Source: JABDQA01 sp963824415
GTDB lineage: Bacteria > Desulfobacterota > Desulfobulbia > Desulfobulbales > Desulfocapsaceae
Length of the DNA stretch: 64,000 nt
Direction: 5' to 3'
Assembly: GCA_963824415.1 (NCBI GenBank)
Contig: CAWGPM010000005.1
Coordinates: 186,001-250,000 of the forward strand
The notes under the pieces were generated by a model. The model saw only the letters and a list, made by a program, of their open reading frames with translations. It made no database searches and was not told the origin of the DNA. Shown here in pieces: positions 53,852 to 63,713 of this stretch; position 1 is the stretch's first letter, and the number at the start of each line of letters is the position of its first letter. The translations under genes were made by a program, and so were the position numbers.

Positions 53852-55177
53852 TTAAAAATACCAGGTGACGAGCAGATATGCCTGATCAGCATTGGAGGTA
53901 TCAGCGCCGGTCTGCTGATCAGGCCTATCACCGAACTCAGAACCGGAGGAACCCAGGGAAATATTTAAACCTGCCAGCAGCTCTGCCGATTCACTGAAGT
54001 CCCAGCTTATTCTGGGTTGCAGCAGAATTGATTGATCATCGAGGTTATAGATTACGGTTGCGAAAATATTTATCAATGGATGAAGCTCGCACTGCAGCAT
54101 CCCGTCCACATAGTTTCTGCCGGTGACGAAGATTTCACCCCGAACCAGCCTCTCGACCAGTGCTTCATTGGTCAACGCCTCTGCGACAGGGCTCGAACCC
54201 AGTCCGTTATAGTAATATTCCACGAATCCATACCAGTTTTTTTCCAGCCAGGCCCACGAGTAGTCGAAGTTCACAACCCCGGAAAAAAACGATTGCATAT
54301 CCGGATCGTCTTCCAGATAAGTCCAGGTCAGATCGGTACGGAGAACACCGCTGCCGAGATAGGTTGTAAACCCGGCCCCAGCCACCGGATCCTGGTAGTC
54401 TTTCAGAAGGTAGAAATCGAAATCTCGCTGGTTGAAGGAGAATCGGGCTTTCATACCGACAGTTGATTCAGCGCTGGAAAATTCACCCGAATCCTGGTCT
54501 TTTCGCGCTACACCCACCAGTTGGAAATCGGTTAACCACCCTCCTGCGGTCTGCAGGATAATCATATCGCTGCCGATCTTGTAATCCCTGATGATATCGG
54601 ACGGGGCAAACGGGTTGATCAGATCCGCCGGGTTAAAGAGCATGCCGTTTCCCCAGGTCAAGGCCTGCCGGCCGACACTGAACGAGCCATAATCTGTATT
54701 CCAGCTTAAAAACAACCGATCCAGGCGATGATAAAGCAGATAGCCCGGTTCATCGGCAATTGTTTTCGTCAGTGAAAAAAACTTATCGTCATCGGATGGT
54801 TTAAACGGCTCAAAGAGGGTCTCTGCGGATAGATCAGGGTTATTACTGGTGTAGTCGTAAAGTTCCTCCCGCGTCTGTCCCCCGCTGAGAACCGCTTCAT
54901 AGGCAAGCTCGAAACGCAGCCGTTCGGCTGGATAAGCCATCAGATTCAGCCTGCCATCCAGACTGCCGTTAATAAATTCGCTTTGCCCGGCAGATGCACT
55001 GAGAAGATGATCAGCTGAAAAATAATCGATTGAGCCTACCCCTCTCAAATGCCCGTTCCAGTCAAAAGCCTCCCTTGAAGCCCACGCTGAAGTCGCCCCC
55101 ACAAACAGAGCCGGCAGAACGCTCAGGAGCAGGCAGAATTTCAACTCACTTGCGCTGATCATCAGCGATTTTTCCAT
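53852..55177 (-). CDS. Outer-membrane beta-barrel protein of the export cluster
   Basis: The 441-aa protein has a signal peptide (ELKFCLLLSVLPALFVGATSAWA) and alternating amphipathic strands throughout, ending in the aromatic YLLVTWYF expected of a BamA substrate. WNGHLRGVGSIDYFSAD opens the mature part and VGRQALTWGNGMLFNPAD lies in the middle; this resembles barrels co-encoded with LolCDE-like transporters. The first ATG is at 55177; a second at 55162 would still give a good signal peptide. It overlaps the ATPase gene by about 30 bases and is the last gene of the cluster. Confidence 0.8.
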   Translation of the reverse strand: MEKSLMISASELKFCLLLSVLPALFVGATSAWASREAFDWNGHLRGVGSIDYFSADHLLSASAGQSEFINGSLDGRLNLMAYPAERLRFELAYEAVLSGGQTREELYDYTSNNPDLSAETLFEPFKPSDDDKFFSLTKTIADEPGYLLYHRLDRLFLSWNTDYGSFSVGRQALTWGNGMLFNPADLINPFAPSDIIRDYKIGSDMIILQTAGGWLTDFQLVGVARKDQDSGEFSSAESTVGMKARFSFNQRDFDFYLLKDYQDPVAGAGFTTYLGSGVLRTDLTWTYLEDDPDMQSFFSGVVNFDYSWAWLEKNWYGFVEYYYNGLGSSPVAEALTNEALVERLVRGEIFVTGRNYVDGMLQCELHPLINIFATVIYNLDDQSILLQPRISWDFSESAELLAGLNISLGSSGSEFGDRPDQQTGADTSNADQAYLLVTWYF

Positions 55178-55829
55178 CTTTTAGCGAGACAAGCCGGTCG
55201 GCGAAATCCATCACCATCGCATCGTGGGTAGCAAAAACAAACGTCACCCGGGTTTTTCTGTTCATCTCCTTCATCAACTCGAGCAATTTTCTGCCGGTCT
55301 TGGAATCAAGGTTTGCAGTCGGTTCGTCGGCCAGCAGAACTTCCGGATTGGAGACAATCGCCCGGGCAACGGCAACCCGCTGCTGCTGTCCGCCGGAGAG
55401 TTCATCAGGGCGGTTACCGGCTTTGTCTGTCAAGCCAACTTCTGCAAGTATTTCTGCAACACGCTTCTTGCGTTCAGCCTTATCGACATTTTGCAGCATC
55501 AGGATGTAATCGATATTTTCCGCAGCCGTGAGCACCGGGATGAGATTATAGGCCTGAAAGACAAAGCCAATACGGTGCAGCCTCAAATCGGCTCGTGCTG
55601 ACGCACTCATCTCAAGCAGGCTCCTGGAATCAAAATACACATCGCCTCGATCTGGCAGATCGAGGCCGCCGATCAGGTTGAGCAGGGTTGTCTTGCCGGA
55701 ACCCGAAGGTCCTGCCAGAGCAATGAATTCACCCGTTTCTATGTCCAGTGAAACTTCGTCCAGGGCCGTAAAGCTGACCTGTCCTTGACGGTATATTTTG
55801 CTGGCGGAATCGACCCTGATGATCCCCAT
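55146..55829 (-). CDS. ABC transporter ATPase, LolD/MacB type
   Basis: The 227-aa protein has Walker A GPSGSGKTT (residues 40-48), LSGGQQQRVAVARA, Walker B VLLADEPTANLD and FATHDAMVM with the switch His. It matches the MacB/LolD subfamily that drives FtsX-type permeases. Two such permease genes lie directly upstream. By homology it powers movement of a lipid-linked substrate or lipoprotein from the inner membrane. Confidence 0.92.
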   Translation of the reverse strand: MGIIRVDSASKIYRQGQVSFTALDEVSLDIETGEFIALAGPSGSGKTTLLNLIGGLDLPDRGDVYFDSRSLLEMSASARADLRLHRIGFVFQAYNLIPVLTAAENIDYILMLQNVDKAERKKRVAEILAEVGLTDKAGNRPDELSGGQQQRVAVARAIVSNPEVLLADEPTANLDSKTGRKLLELMKEMNRKTRVTFVFATHDAMVMDFADRLVSLKDGKIADDQRK

Positions 55830-55864
55830 ATTCTGCTCTCTCCCCTAATGAAAAAGCGCCAATA

Positions 55865-57103
55865 TCAAGTATGACGCATGGTTTCAACCGGGGTAAAACG
55901 GGCGGCCTGCAGGGCCGGGTAGAGCCCGACAATCAGCCCCAGAACCACGACCACCGCATTGGCAGAAATCACATCCCGCAGCCCAAGTACCGGATAGATG
56001 ATCCTGCTGATTCCCCACATCTCAATACCCTCGGCAAAAACACTCAGATCGATTCCACCCCGAAACACCCACTCCGTGAGTACCAAGGCGGAGCAATTTG
56101 CAATCAACACACCGAGCAGAAGCAGAAGCAGCACCTCAATCAGCACGACCCTGACAATTCTGGACGATCGCATACCCAGGGCACGCTGCAGCCCGAACTC
56201 CCGCATACGTTCATAGACCGCCATCAGCATCGTATTGGCAAGACCGAACCCCATCGCGATAAAGACGACCACGAACCAGATCAGCATATAGGTGTCGAAC
56301 ATCGCTATGTAGGCGTGTATCGCCGGCAGGAGCTGCTGCCAGGTACTGACCTCAAGACCCTGATTCTTTAGATTGGCGCCAATGGCCCTGCTCAATTCGG
56401 TAATTTCAGTTGCGCTGCCAATGCCATCTGCACTGATTCTCAGGCTGATCTCCGTTGCATCGCGGGCGGCACCGGTTATCTGGCGCAGCGTTTCGAGATT
56501 GACAAAAACCGTGCGTTTCTCAGTCTCTTTCATCTCGTTTTTATAGGAACCCCTGATACGAAAGGCCCGCGAGATGCTGCCCCCCTCGGTTGTCTGGGTG
56601 AGCAGCACGACCTTCTTGCCTATATCAAGCCCGATCTTTTCACGCAACTCTTCGCCGATAAGCAACCCATTGGGATCATCGGCGCTGATCATTGCTCCCT
56701 GGTAGAGAGGTTTTCGAAGAAACGACACGGCCCTTTCGAGTTCTGGTTCGATGCCGACGATCTCGACTCCCTCGTGATCCCTGCTGGTGCTCAACAGCCC
56801 TTCGACCCTGATCCGCTGGACCATTTTTGTGCCTTTGGGAACCAGGCTCTGCAGCTGCTGCATAAGCAGGTTCGATTCAGTCAGACGATTGTCGATCACC
56901 GGATCGACACGATACAGAGGATGCCTGATCTTGATATGGCCAACAAGATTGTCCAGAGAATTGTTGACCATACCCTGCATCGAACCCCTTCCGAAGGCCG
57001 ACAGCACCAGCATGCTGATGATGCCGATAATGATGGCCGTCAAGATGATGCAGGTGCGTCTGGTGTTGCGCCAGAGGTTGCGCCAGGCGATCATTAAGTC
57101 CAT
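55865..57103 (-). CDS. FtsX/LolC-type ABC permease, second copy
   Basis: The 412-aa protein has an N-terminal helix (CIILTAIIIGIISMLVLSAF), a large extracytoplasmic domain of about 220 residues (MacB_PCD-like), and three C-terminal helices with MGFGLANTMLMAVYERMREFGLQRALG, the signature of FtsX permeases. It ends FTPVETMRHT. It is a paralogue of the upstream permease (both begin with AWRN(L/I)WRN), so the two probably form a heterodimer. Confidence 0.9.
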   Translation of the reverse strand: MDLMIAWRNLWRNTRRTCIILTAIIIGIISMLVLSAFGRGSMQGMVNNSLDNLVGHIKIRHPLYRVDPVIDNRLTESNLLMQQLQSLVPKGTKMVQRIRVEGLLSTSRDHEGVEIVGIEPELERAVSFLRKPLYQGAMISADDPNGLLIGEELREKIGLDIGKKVVLLTQTTEGGSISRAFRIRGSYKNEMKETEKRTVFVNLETLRQITGAARDATEISLRISADGIGSATEITELSRAIGANLKNQGLEVSTWQQLLPAIHAYIAMFDTYMLIWFVVVFIAMGFGLANTMLMAVYERMREFGLQRALGMRSSRIVRVVLIEVLLLLLLGVLIANCSALVLTEWVFRGGIDLSVFAEGIEMWGISRIIYPVLGLRDVISANAVVVVLGLIVGLYPALQAARFTPVETMRHT

Positions 57104-57125
57104 GCCGAGATTACCTCTTTGCCGT

Positions 57126-58346
57126 TCATGAGCGCATGGCTTCCACCGGATGCAGCCGAGGTATCCGGATGACGGGAATCAGCGCGGTGATAAATGTTAC
57201 CACCCAGATCAGCGCCGGTCCTATGAGCACGGACGCCCAGGAAAGAGTAGGATAAAGACGGTCCGGGATTCCATACTGGGCCATGAATTCGCCGCTGTCC
57301 CCCATGCTGATCCCGTAGACGGATCCAAGCATTGTGCAGCCGATGCCGAGGGCGACGCCGATTATCAGTCCTGTGAGCGTCATGCTCATCGATTCCATCA
57401 TCATCAATTTGACCAGACGCCGGGGCTTCATACCGATGGACATCAAGACGCCGAATTCTTTCTTGCGCTCGAAAATCGCCATGAAAAACGTATTGAGAAT
57501 GCTGAACGCCACGACAACAACGAGAATCAGATACATGACAATACCGCTGATCAAGTCCAGTTCAATCGATTGCTTCAGGCCCGGATTCAGCTCTTCCCAG
57601 GTCAAGACAGCCAGCCCCTGTGTCTCCGGCAGCGCTCGGGCAAGGTTCGCAATGCGCGGCGCTTCGGAGAGTTGATCGACGGTGATCATAATGCGGTGAA
57701 CGGAGCCGGCCATGCTGAATATCGTATCGAAATCAGACAGCGGTATCTGCATCGCGGCCCGATCGTATTGTTCGATACCGGTTTTAAATATTCCTTTGAT
57801 CCTAAGTGCAGTTGCGGCCACGGAGCCGTCCCGGCCCTGCCCGAGAAAAACACATTCATCGCCAACATCGAGCTTCAGATGACGGGCCGCCAGAGCACCG
57901 ATTACACCAACACCGCTATCTGTCCCAGCCAGATAGCTTCCCCGGACTACCTGATCCGGCAAAGACGACAGCCGCATCTCATCTTCAGCCACAACGCCGG
58001 TAACCATCAACCCCTTGCTTCGCGTCTCAGCGTTGAGCAGCACAAAGGATTCCGAACGAAAGCTGACCGCTTCAACGCCATCGATAAAAATGAGCTTTTG
58101 TTTGATTGTTTCAGGGTTTTCCACCACCTTTCTGACCGCCGGGCGGTCCTGATAGCCGGGCTGCTGAACCTGCAGATGTCCGGTGCTGAGCCGGACGGAA
58201 GAGTCGATCATATCGTCATAGGCCCCGAATTGAAAAGAAAGCATGAACACCAGAAGAGTGGTGGCGAAGATGATTGCCAGCATCGTTAGAACAGACCGTC
58301 GCGGATTGCGCCAGATATTGCGCCAGGCCAGCAGGACGTCAGTCAT
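57126..58346 (-). CDS. FtsX/LolC-type ABC permease, first copy
   Basis: The 406-aa protein has the same plan as its neighbour: helix RSVLTMLAIIFATTLLVFML, a MacB_PCD-like periplasmic domain, then helices with AFSILNTFFMAIFERKKEFGVLMSIGM and a last pair ending in VEAMRS. It starts 2 bases after the stop of the LolA-like gene, so the operon runs LolA-like, permease, permease, ATPase, barrel. Confidence 0.9.
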   Translation of the reverse strand: MTDVLLAWRNIWRNPRRSVLTMLAIIFATTLLVFMLSFQFGAYDDMIDSSVRLSTGHLQVQQPGYQDRPAVRKVVENPETIKQKLIFIDGVEAVSFRSESFVLLNAETRSKGLMVTGVVAEDEMRLSSLPDQVVRGSYLAGTDSGVGVIGALAARHLKLDVGDECVFLGQGRDGSVAATALRIKGIFKTGIEQYDRAAMQIPLSDFDTIFSMAGSVHRIMITVDQLSEAPRIANLARALPETQGLAVLTWEELNPGLKQSIELDLISGIVMYLILVVVVAFSILNTFFMAIFERKKEFGVLMSIGMKPRRLVKLMMMESMSMTLTGLIIGVALGIGCTMLGSVYGISMGDSGEFMAQYGIPDRLYPTLSWASVLIGPALIWVVTFITALIPVIRIPRLHPVEAMRS

Positions 58347-58348
58347 GC

Positions 58349-59110
58349 TCAGCGTCTCCTGCTCTTCAGACTTGCCAGAGTGAAGAGCCGGTCTTCAAGC
58401 TCCTCATTAAAACTGAGCTCAAGATATTCAAGCAGGGTAAAGCGATCTTCCTCATCAACGCTTCGCATGGTCCAGAGCCGGGGAAAAAGACGGTCGGAAT
58501 ACTGAACCAGATCCTCAGATACCATTTCCTTAACCAGAACCATGTCCTCATCGTAGAACTGCTGTCTCATCAGGATATAGTCTTCTCTCACCTGCAGGAC
58601 CTGTTTGCCCCAGACCACCGGGGCCGTTTCCCGGGCAATCGATTCGATGGTATAGACTTTGTGATCCTCCAGGTATTCGGAGGCGATGATTGTATGGTCG
58701 TAATCTTCGAGAATCTGGTCCGATTTGGCCAGGTCGTCGTTGGAAAAATCAGACCCCAGCCAGGACTGACTCATCATCGACGGAGGCAGTTTTATCGCCC
58801 GATTGATCTTCGGGTTATAGCTCCACATCTCCCTTCCTTTTTTCAGGGTACCGTTGCCGGCATCCTTGGCGGGCTCTTCAACGAAAAACAGGGCATCGCT
58901 TCTGCCCTTGGTCCAGCCCTTCATAACCATGGAGCGTTCGAAATCTGGCCGGTGAATGGTCATTTTGAAGCGCGCCACCGAGCTGACGCCTCGCCAGTAA
59001 TCGAAGGCGTTTTCGACCAGCTCAAGTGCTGTGCGCTGGTCGTTTCCCCAGCAGGTGCCTGCGCCGGCGAATAGTATAAAAGCTATTAGAAAAAAGATTT
59101 TTTTGGGCAT
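58349..59110 (-). CDS. Periplasmic LolA-like outer-membrane lipoprotein-sorting protein
   Basis: The product is 253 aa with a signal peptide (MPKKIFFLIAFILFAGAGTCWG) and the LolA-fold traits of COG2834: SVARFKMTIHRPDFERSMVMKGW, LFFVEEPAKDAGNGTLKKG, MWSYNPKINRAIKLPPSMM, and SQSWLGSDFSNDDLAKSD. I start at the ATG at 59110, with GGGGAG upstream; the open frame extends 84 codons further without similarity. The cluster thus has a full route: inner-membrane FtsX transporter, periplasmic carrier and outer-membrane barrel. The cargo is unknown. Confidence 0.85.
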   Translation of the reverse strand: MPKKIFFLIAFILFAGAGTCWGNDQRTALELVENAFDYWRGVSSVARFKMTIHRPDFERSMVMKGWTKGRSDALFFVEEPAKDAGNGTLKKGREMWSYNPKINRAIKLPPSMMSQSWLGSDFSNDDLAKSDQILEDYDHTIIASEYLEDHKVYTIESIARETAPVVWGKQVLQVREDYILMRQQFYDEDMVLVKEMVSEDLVQYSDRLFPRLWTMRSVDEEDRFTLLEYLELSFNEELEDRLFTLASLKSRRR

Positions 59111-59543
59111 ACCACTCCCCACGGAAGATGTATTGCACTCTGTTAAATGATAAACCATTGTTCCAAGCAAATCAGAAAAAAAACTCCTGTTCCATGCGGG
59201 GTTGTTCAGAGCAGTGCTGCCGACAATTGGCTGCTTAGAAGAAACCGAATGACCTTGAACCCACGATTGAAAACCACCCCACCAAAAAGATCGCGATGAG
59301 CAGAGACAACTTTGTCGCAGCTGGAACAAGCAGTTGAAGACAATCAATTTTAGACGTAACATCGGTTATCTGAGACATCATATGTAGAAGTATGATTACC
59401 ATTGGCGTTACCGGTCAGTAACGTTATCCATGGCATAGCAAGGCGTATTCATGGTAAACCTTGATTGATCCGGACCTCCCAGCTTTTGCGGAGAGCAGCC
59501 AAGCGCAACGATCCCGATTATTTGGTCAAAGTGTGAAACCAGG
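59111..59543. other. Intergenic DNA between the export cluster and the sensor kinase
   Basis: These 433 bases separate two divergent operons. I find no supportable gene or RNA. They should hold both promoters; no near-consensus sigma-70 or sigma-54 site stands out to the eye. Confidence 0.4.
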
Positions 59544-61178
59544 ATGCAGGAACAGTATTCTATCTTCGCCAAACCTTACATGAAGCTCAAGTACAAGTTT
59601 ATCCTGATCATCGGTCTTGTACTTTCCTCGTCTATTGGGCTCATAATTGCCTATATGACCGAATTGCAGAACGATCTTGTCATCGGTCAGGCCAAGGAGC
59701 AGGCCCGGATGCTGCACCATCAGCTTATTCTCACCCGTGAATGGGTTTCGGATCATAAAGGGCTGTTCGTCGTAAAATCTGATGATGTAAATGAAAATCC
59801 GTATCTGGACCAACCCAGAATCCAGACGGACCGAGGTGTCACCCTGGTGAAACGCAATCCGGCCATGGTGACCAGGGAACTCTCCGAGTATGCCGAAAAG
59901 GCAGGGTACGGCTGGTTCAGGGTGACCAGTTTAAAACCGGTCAACCCATTGAATGAGCCAGATGATTTTGAACGGACCAGCCTGGAGCTGTTTGAAAACG
60001 TCGACCTGGATGAGTATATCGAGATCGGCACCAGCCGTGGCGAAAAAACCCTGCGCTACATCGCCCCGCTCAAAGTAAAACCCACCTGCATCGGCTGCCA
60101 CTCACAGCACGGCTATAAGGTCGGCGATATACGAGGCGCCCTGAGTATATCAATCCCAATTCATTGGGCCGAGGCCGCCATCAGGAAAAACAACCGCACG
60201 ATCGTGCTTTTTGGTGTGGCCTCGATTCTTGGGGTTACCGGACTGCTCTACTTTTTATTCAATGTCCTGGTGTCTGCTCGGCTTTCGGCTCTGGAAAAGG
60301 TAATGGACAGCTATCCGGACCCACCTGCACCGGGAGTCGGTTTGCCTATAGGTGACGATGAGATTGGCAGGCTGTCGTCTCGTTTCTCCGCCCTGTGCAG
60401 CCGGCTTGATTCCTCGAGAAAAAGACTCGATCGGGCCCATGAGCAGGCCTTTTACAATGAGAAAATGGCCTCGCTTGGTCAGATTACCGCCGGTATCGCC
60501 CACGAGGTCAATAACCCCCTCGGCGGTCTGCTCAATTGCGTCAAGAACATGCAGGACGAACCGGACAACCACGAGTTGCAAGCCCGCTACCTGCCGCTGC
60601 TGGACAAAGGGCTGCACCGGATCGAATCGATCATGCGCCAGTTACTCAACTTTGGCAGAAACGAACCGCTTCAGCTTCGTGAGGTACATCTTGACGATGA
60701 GATCCGAGAGTGCTTCTCGCTGCTGGGTTACCGGATGAAAAACATCGAGCTGGTATTTGATCTGCAGGTTGACAAACCCCATTGCATAGACACCGAGGCG
60801 GTCAAGCAGATCATCTTCAATATCGGGCTCAACGCGATCCAGGCCATGCCTGACGGCGGGATACTGAGCGTAGCAAGCCGTGAAGAAACCACCAATCTGG
60901 TCATGATCTTCAAGGATTCCGGAAAAGGCATTTCCCCGGAGATCGTTGACCGTATATTCGACCCGTTCTTCACCACCAAGGAGGTTGGTCAGGGAACCGG
61001 TCTGGGACTCGCGGTCACCTATGCCCTGATACAGAAAATGGGCGGCAGCATCAGTGTCGACTCAGAACCAGGACAGGGAACGCAGTTCACCATCATCATA
61101 CCGATCACCGACCAATGCGTTGCCGCAAGCACCTCCCCGGAGTCCTCATCCTCCTCACCCGGACAGCCAGGACCATGA
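59544..61178 (+). CDS. Sensor histidine kinase with DUF3365/haem-motif sensor domain
   Basis: This is a 544-aa membrane kinase. Helix 1 (FILIIGLVLSSSIGLIIAYM, about 19-38) leads into a periplasmic DUF3365-type domain with a c-type haem motif CIGCH (C182, C185, H186). Helix 2 (IVLFGVASILGVTGLLYFLF) and a HAMP-like linker follow, then the HisKA segment ITAGIAHEVNNPLGG (His320) and the ATPase domain (NIGLNAIQAMPDGG, DSGKGISPE, GTGLGLAVTYAL). DUF3365 kinases with haem are thought to sense redox or gas ligands. The stop overlaps the next start by four bases, so the following regulator is its partner. Confidence 0.9.
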   Translation: MQEQYSIFAKPYMKLKYKFILIIGLVLSSSIGLIIAYMTELQNDLVIGQAKEQARMLHHQLILTREWVSDHKGLFVVKSDDVNENPYLDQPRIQTDRGVTLVKRNPAMVTRELSEYAEKAGYGWFRVTSLKPVNPLNEPDDFERTSLELFENVDLDEYIEIGTSRGEKTLRYIAPLKVKPTCIGCHSQHGYKVGDIRGALSISIPIHWAEAAIRKNNRTIVLFGVASILGVTGLLYFLFNVLVSARLSALEKVMDSYPDPPAPGVGLPIGDDEIGRLSSRFSALCSRLDSSRKRLDRAHEQAFYNEKMASLGQITAGIAHEVNNPLGGLLNCVKNMQDEPDNHELQARYLPLLDKGLHRIESIMRQLLNFGRNEPLQLREVHLDDEIRECFSLLGYRMKNIELVFDLQVDKPHCIDTEAVKQIIFNIGLNAIQAMPDGGILSVASREETTNLVMIFKDSGKGISPEIVDRIFDPFFTTKEVGQGTGLGLAVTYALIQKMGGSISVDSEPGQGTQFTIIIPITDQCVAASTSPESSSSSPGQPGP

Positions 61179-62515
61179 TGCGCATACTACTCGTTGAAGA
61201 TGATGAAATCATGCGGATTTCAATACAGGACCGTCTGCAGAAATACGACTGGCAGGTGGATGTTGCCATGGACGGCAAAGAGGCCGTCAGGATGCTTGAT
61301 CAGGGTTCCTACCAGCTTGTCCTGTCCGATGTCAGAATGCCGCACCTGGACGGTATGCAACTGCTCAAACATGTTCGTGAGACCACCCCATACACCGATA
61401 CCATCATGATGACCGCTTTCGGCAATGTCGACAGTGCCATCGATTGTCTGAAACAGGGCGCCTCGGACTATCTGCTCAAACCATTTGATATGGACGACCT
61501 GATCATCCGTATCAACCGCATCGCCTCGGTTCAATCCCTGAAGGCCAGAAATTTCTCACTGGAAGACAACTGCCTGCAACGCAGAGAAGACCTTATCGGT
61601 TTGAGCCCGGCAATGCAGGAGGTTTTCAGACTGATCGATCAGGCCGGCCCGAGCGATGCATCCATTCTGATAACCGGTGATTCCGGAACCGGCAAGGAAC
61701 TGGTTGCTGCTGCCCTGCATGATGCCAGTAAACGGTCCGCCAAACCTTATATCAGACTCAACTGCGCTGCTATTCCGGAAGGTCTGCTCGAATCTGAGCT
61801 GTTTGGCCACGAAAAAGGTGCGTTCACCGGTGCGCTAATGAGAAAGCCTGGACGCTTTGAAATGGCAGACGGCGGGACCCTGCTGCTCGATGAAATAGCT
61901 GACCTGCCCCTGAGCCTGCAGCCCAAGCTGCTGCGTGTCCTTCAGGAGCAAGAGTTCGAGCGCGTCGGCGGCACCAGGACCCAGCAGATCGATGTACGCA
62001 TCATCTGCTCTACCGCCAAGGATCTGGCTGCCGAAGTCAAGAAAGGGCATTTCCGAGAGGATCTTTTTTACCGCCTCAAGGTAATACCGATCAGACTGCC
62101 GGCCCTGGTTTCGAGAAAAGAAGACATCCCCGAACTGATCAGGCACTTTCTGCACGAATACAGCCTGAAACGGGGCCTGGCGATGTCCGTCTCGGCCGAG
62201 GCAATGGGTTTCCTGCTCGAATACGATTATCCGGGCAATGTCCGGGAATTGAAAAATATCATCGAGCGGGCTTCTATCCTGGCGGTTCAGCCTGAAATAC
62301 AGAAATCTGACCTGCCCTCTGATTTAACCGGCTCGATGCACCAGAGTACGAACGAATCATATGTGCTCAGCGATATTGTCGCCCAGGCGGAAAAACATGC
62401 TATTCTCAAGGCACTGCTCAAATCAGATAATTCCCGAACCAGGGCTGCTGAACTCCTTGGCATCAGCCGGAAGAACCTCTGGGAGAAAATGAAGGCCTAC
62501 TCGATCAGGGTGTAG
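61175..62515 (+). CDS. Sigma-54-dependent response regulator (NtrC/AtoC family)
   Basis: The 446-aa protein has a receiver domain (VEDDEIM; Asp52 in LSDVRMP; Lys104 in LLKPFD), an AAA+ domain (GDSGTGKELVA, GAFTGALM for sigma-54 contact, GGTLLLDEIADLP) and a C-terminal Fis-type helix-turn-helix (SRTRAAELLGISRKNLWEKM). I start at the ATG at 61175 (ATGATG), which overlaps the kinase stop. Targets would be sigma-54 promoters elsewhere; none was found here. Confidence 0.94.
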   Translation: MMRILLVEDDEIMRISIQDRLQKYDWQVDVAMDGKEAVRMLDQGSYQLVLSDVRMPHLDGMQLLKHVRETTPYTDTIMMTAFGNVDSAIDCLKQGASDYLLKPFDMDDLIIRINRIASVQSLKARNFSLEDNCLQRREDLIGLSPAMQEVFRLIDQAGPSDASILITGDSGTGKELVAAALHDASKRSAKPYIRLNCAAIPEGLLESELFGHEKGAFTGALMRKPGRFEMADGGTLLLDEIADLPLSLQPKLLRVLQEQEFERVGGTRTQQIDVRIICSTAKDLAAEVKKGHFREDLFYRLKVIPIRLPALVSRKEDIPELIRHFLHEYSLKRGLAMSVSAEAMGFLLEYDYPGNVRELKNIIERASILAVQPEIQKSDLPSDLTGSMHQSTNESYVLSDIVAQAEKHAILKALLKSDNSRTRAAELLGISRKNLWEKMKAYSIRV

Positions 62516-62570
62516 CGCCCACCGAGTCATTTTTCAACCATGCCATTAACCTCAACATAGCCACGCCGAT

Positions 62571-63569
62571 ATGAAAATTTCACTTCAATCTCCGCTGGAC
62601 ATGCACCTGCATCTGCGCGAAGCGGACATGCTCAGACTGACCGCGCCACTGTCGGCCAGGCATTTCGCCGGGGCGGTTGTCATGCCTAATCTGCGCCGCC
62701 CGGTGGACACCCTGAAACTGCTCGGCGAATATCGCCGGACAATCAGCAGCCTGTGCGGCGATGAAAGCTTTGAGCCATACATGACGCTGTTCTTTAAAAA
62801 TTTTTCCCACCTTGAGCTGGAACAGGCCAAAGACGCAATTATCGGCATCAAACTCTATCCAGCCGGCATAACCACCCAGAGCGAGAGCGGCGTCAAGGAT
62901 TTCGAGGCTATAGAAGCCACGGTATCAGCCATGCAGAACCTGCAGATTCCCCTTCTGGTCCATGGTGAGAGCAACGGCTTCGTGCTGGACCGGGAAAAAG
63001 AATTTATCCCGGTGTATCGGATGATTGCAGAAAACTTTCCCGATCTGCATATCATCATGGAGCATATCACTACTGCCGAGGCCGTTGATTTCATGAACCG
63101 CTATGAAAATGTTTCCGCCACGGTAACCCTGCACCACCTGATGATCACCCTTGATGACGTGATTGGCGATCTGCTGCGCCCCGATCTGTTCTGCAAGCCA
63201 ATTGCCAAAACTCCTGCCGATCGAAGCGCCCTCAGAGATGCAGTGTTCAGCGGCAACCCGAAGATCATGTTCGGCTCGGATTCAGCACCCCATCCCCGGC
63301 ATAAGAAAGAATGTATCGGCTGCGCGGCCGGCGTATTCTCGGCTCCGGTCGCGCTGCCGCTTCTGGTCCAGATATTTGAAGAGGCAGATAGTCTGGAGCA
63401 CCTTCAAGGCTTCATCAGTGACAATGCCCGCCAGCGCTACCGGATTACCCCTCCGGCTAAAACGGTGGAGTTGAGCACCAAGAACTGGACGGTGCCATCG
63501 TTTTACGGCGATGTCAGCCCGTTCTGGGCCGACAGAGAAATTCGCTGGTCGGTGAGTGCAGTGAGTTGA
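62571..63569 (+). CDS. pyrC: Dihydroorotase (class II, PyrC)
   Basis: PyrC closes carbamoyl aspartate to dihydroorotate in pyrimidine synthesis. The 332-aa protein has the metal motif DMHLHLRE (H12, H14), GIKLYPAGITT with the carboxylated Lys, LLVHGE and MEHITTAEAV (metal His residues), and FGSDSAPHPRHKKE with the catalytic Asp. The length is normal. It begins 55 bases after the regulator gene and may be read through from it, but the products are not functionally linked. Confidence 0.94.
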   Translation: MKISLQSPLDMHLHLREADMLRLTAPLSARHFAGAVVMPNLRRPVDTLKLLGEYRRTISSLCGDESFEPYMTLFFKNFSHLELEQAKDAIIGIKLYPAGITTQSESGVKDFEAIEATVSAMQNLQIPLLVHGESNGFVLDREKEFIPVYRMIAENFPDLHIIMEHITTAEAVDFMNRYENVSATVTLHHLMITLDDVIGDLLRPDLFCKPIAKTPADRSALRDAVFSGNPKIMFGSDSAPHPRHKKECIGCAAGVFSAPVALPLLVQIFEEADSLEHLQGFISDNARQRYRITPPAKTVELSTKNWTVPSFYGDVSPFWADREIRWSVSAVS

Positions 63570-63713
63570 AAACGATTCTGAGCGATACTGCAAAAACCCA
63601 TTGGACTCGGGTAGATTATTGTATAGAGCAGTGCGGCTGAAGCATCTAGCTGTTACTTTTTTTAAAATTTTTTTAAGTTTGGGAACGGTAAATTCAGCCA
63701 GGTGAGTGGTTCC

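Noticed and set aside
57150..58289. 379-codon plus-strand frame opposite the first FtsX permease
   Set aside because: Its translation is rich in His, Gln and Arg without hydrophobic pattern, typical of an antisense shadow of a membrane protein gene.
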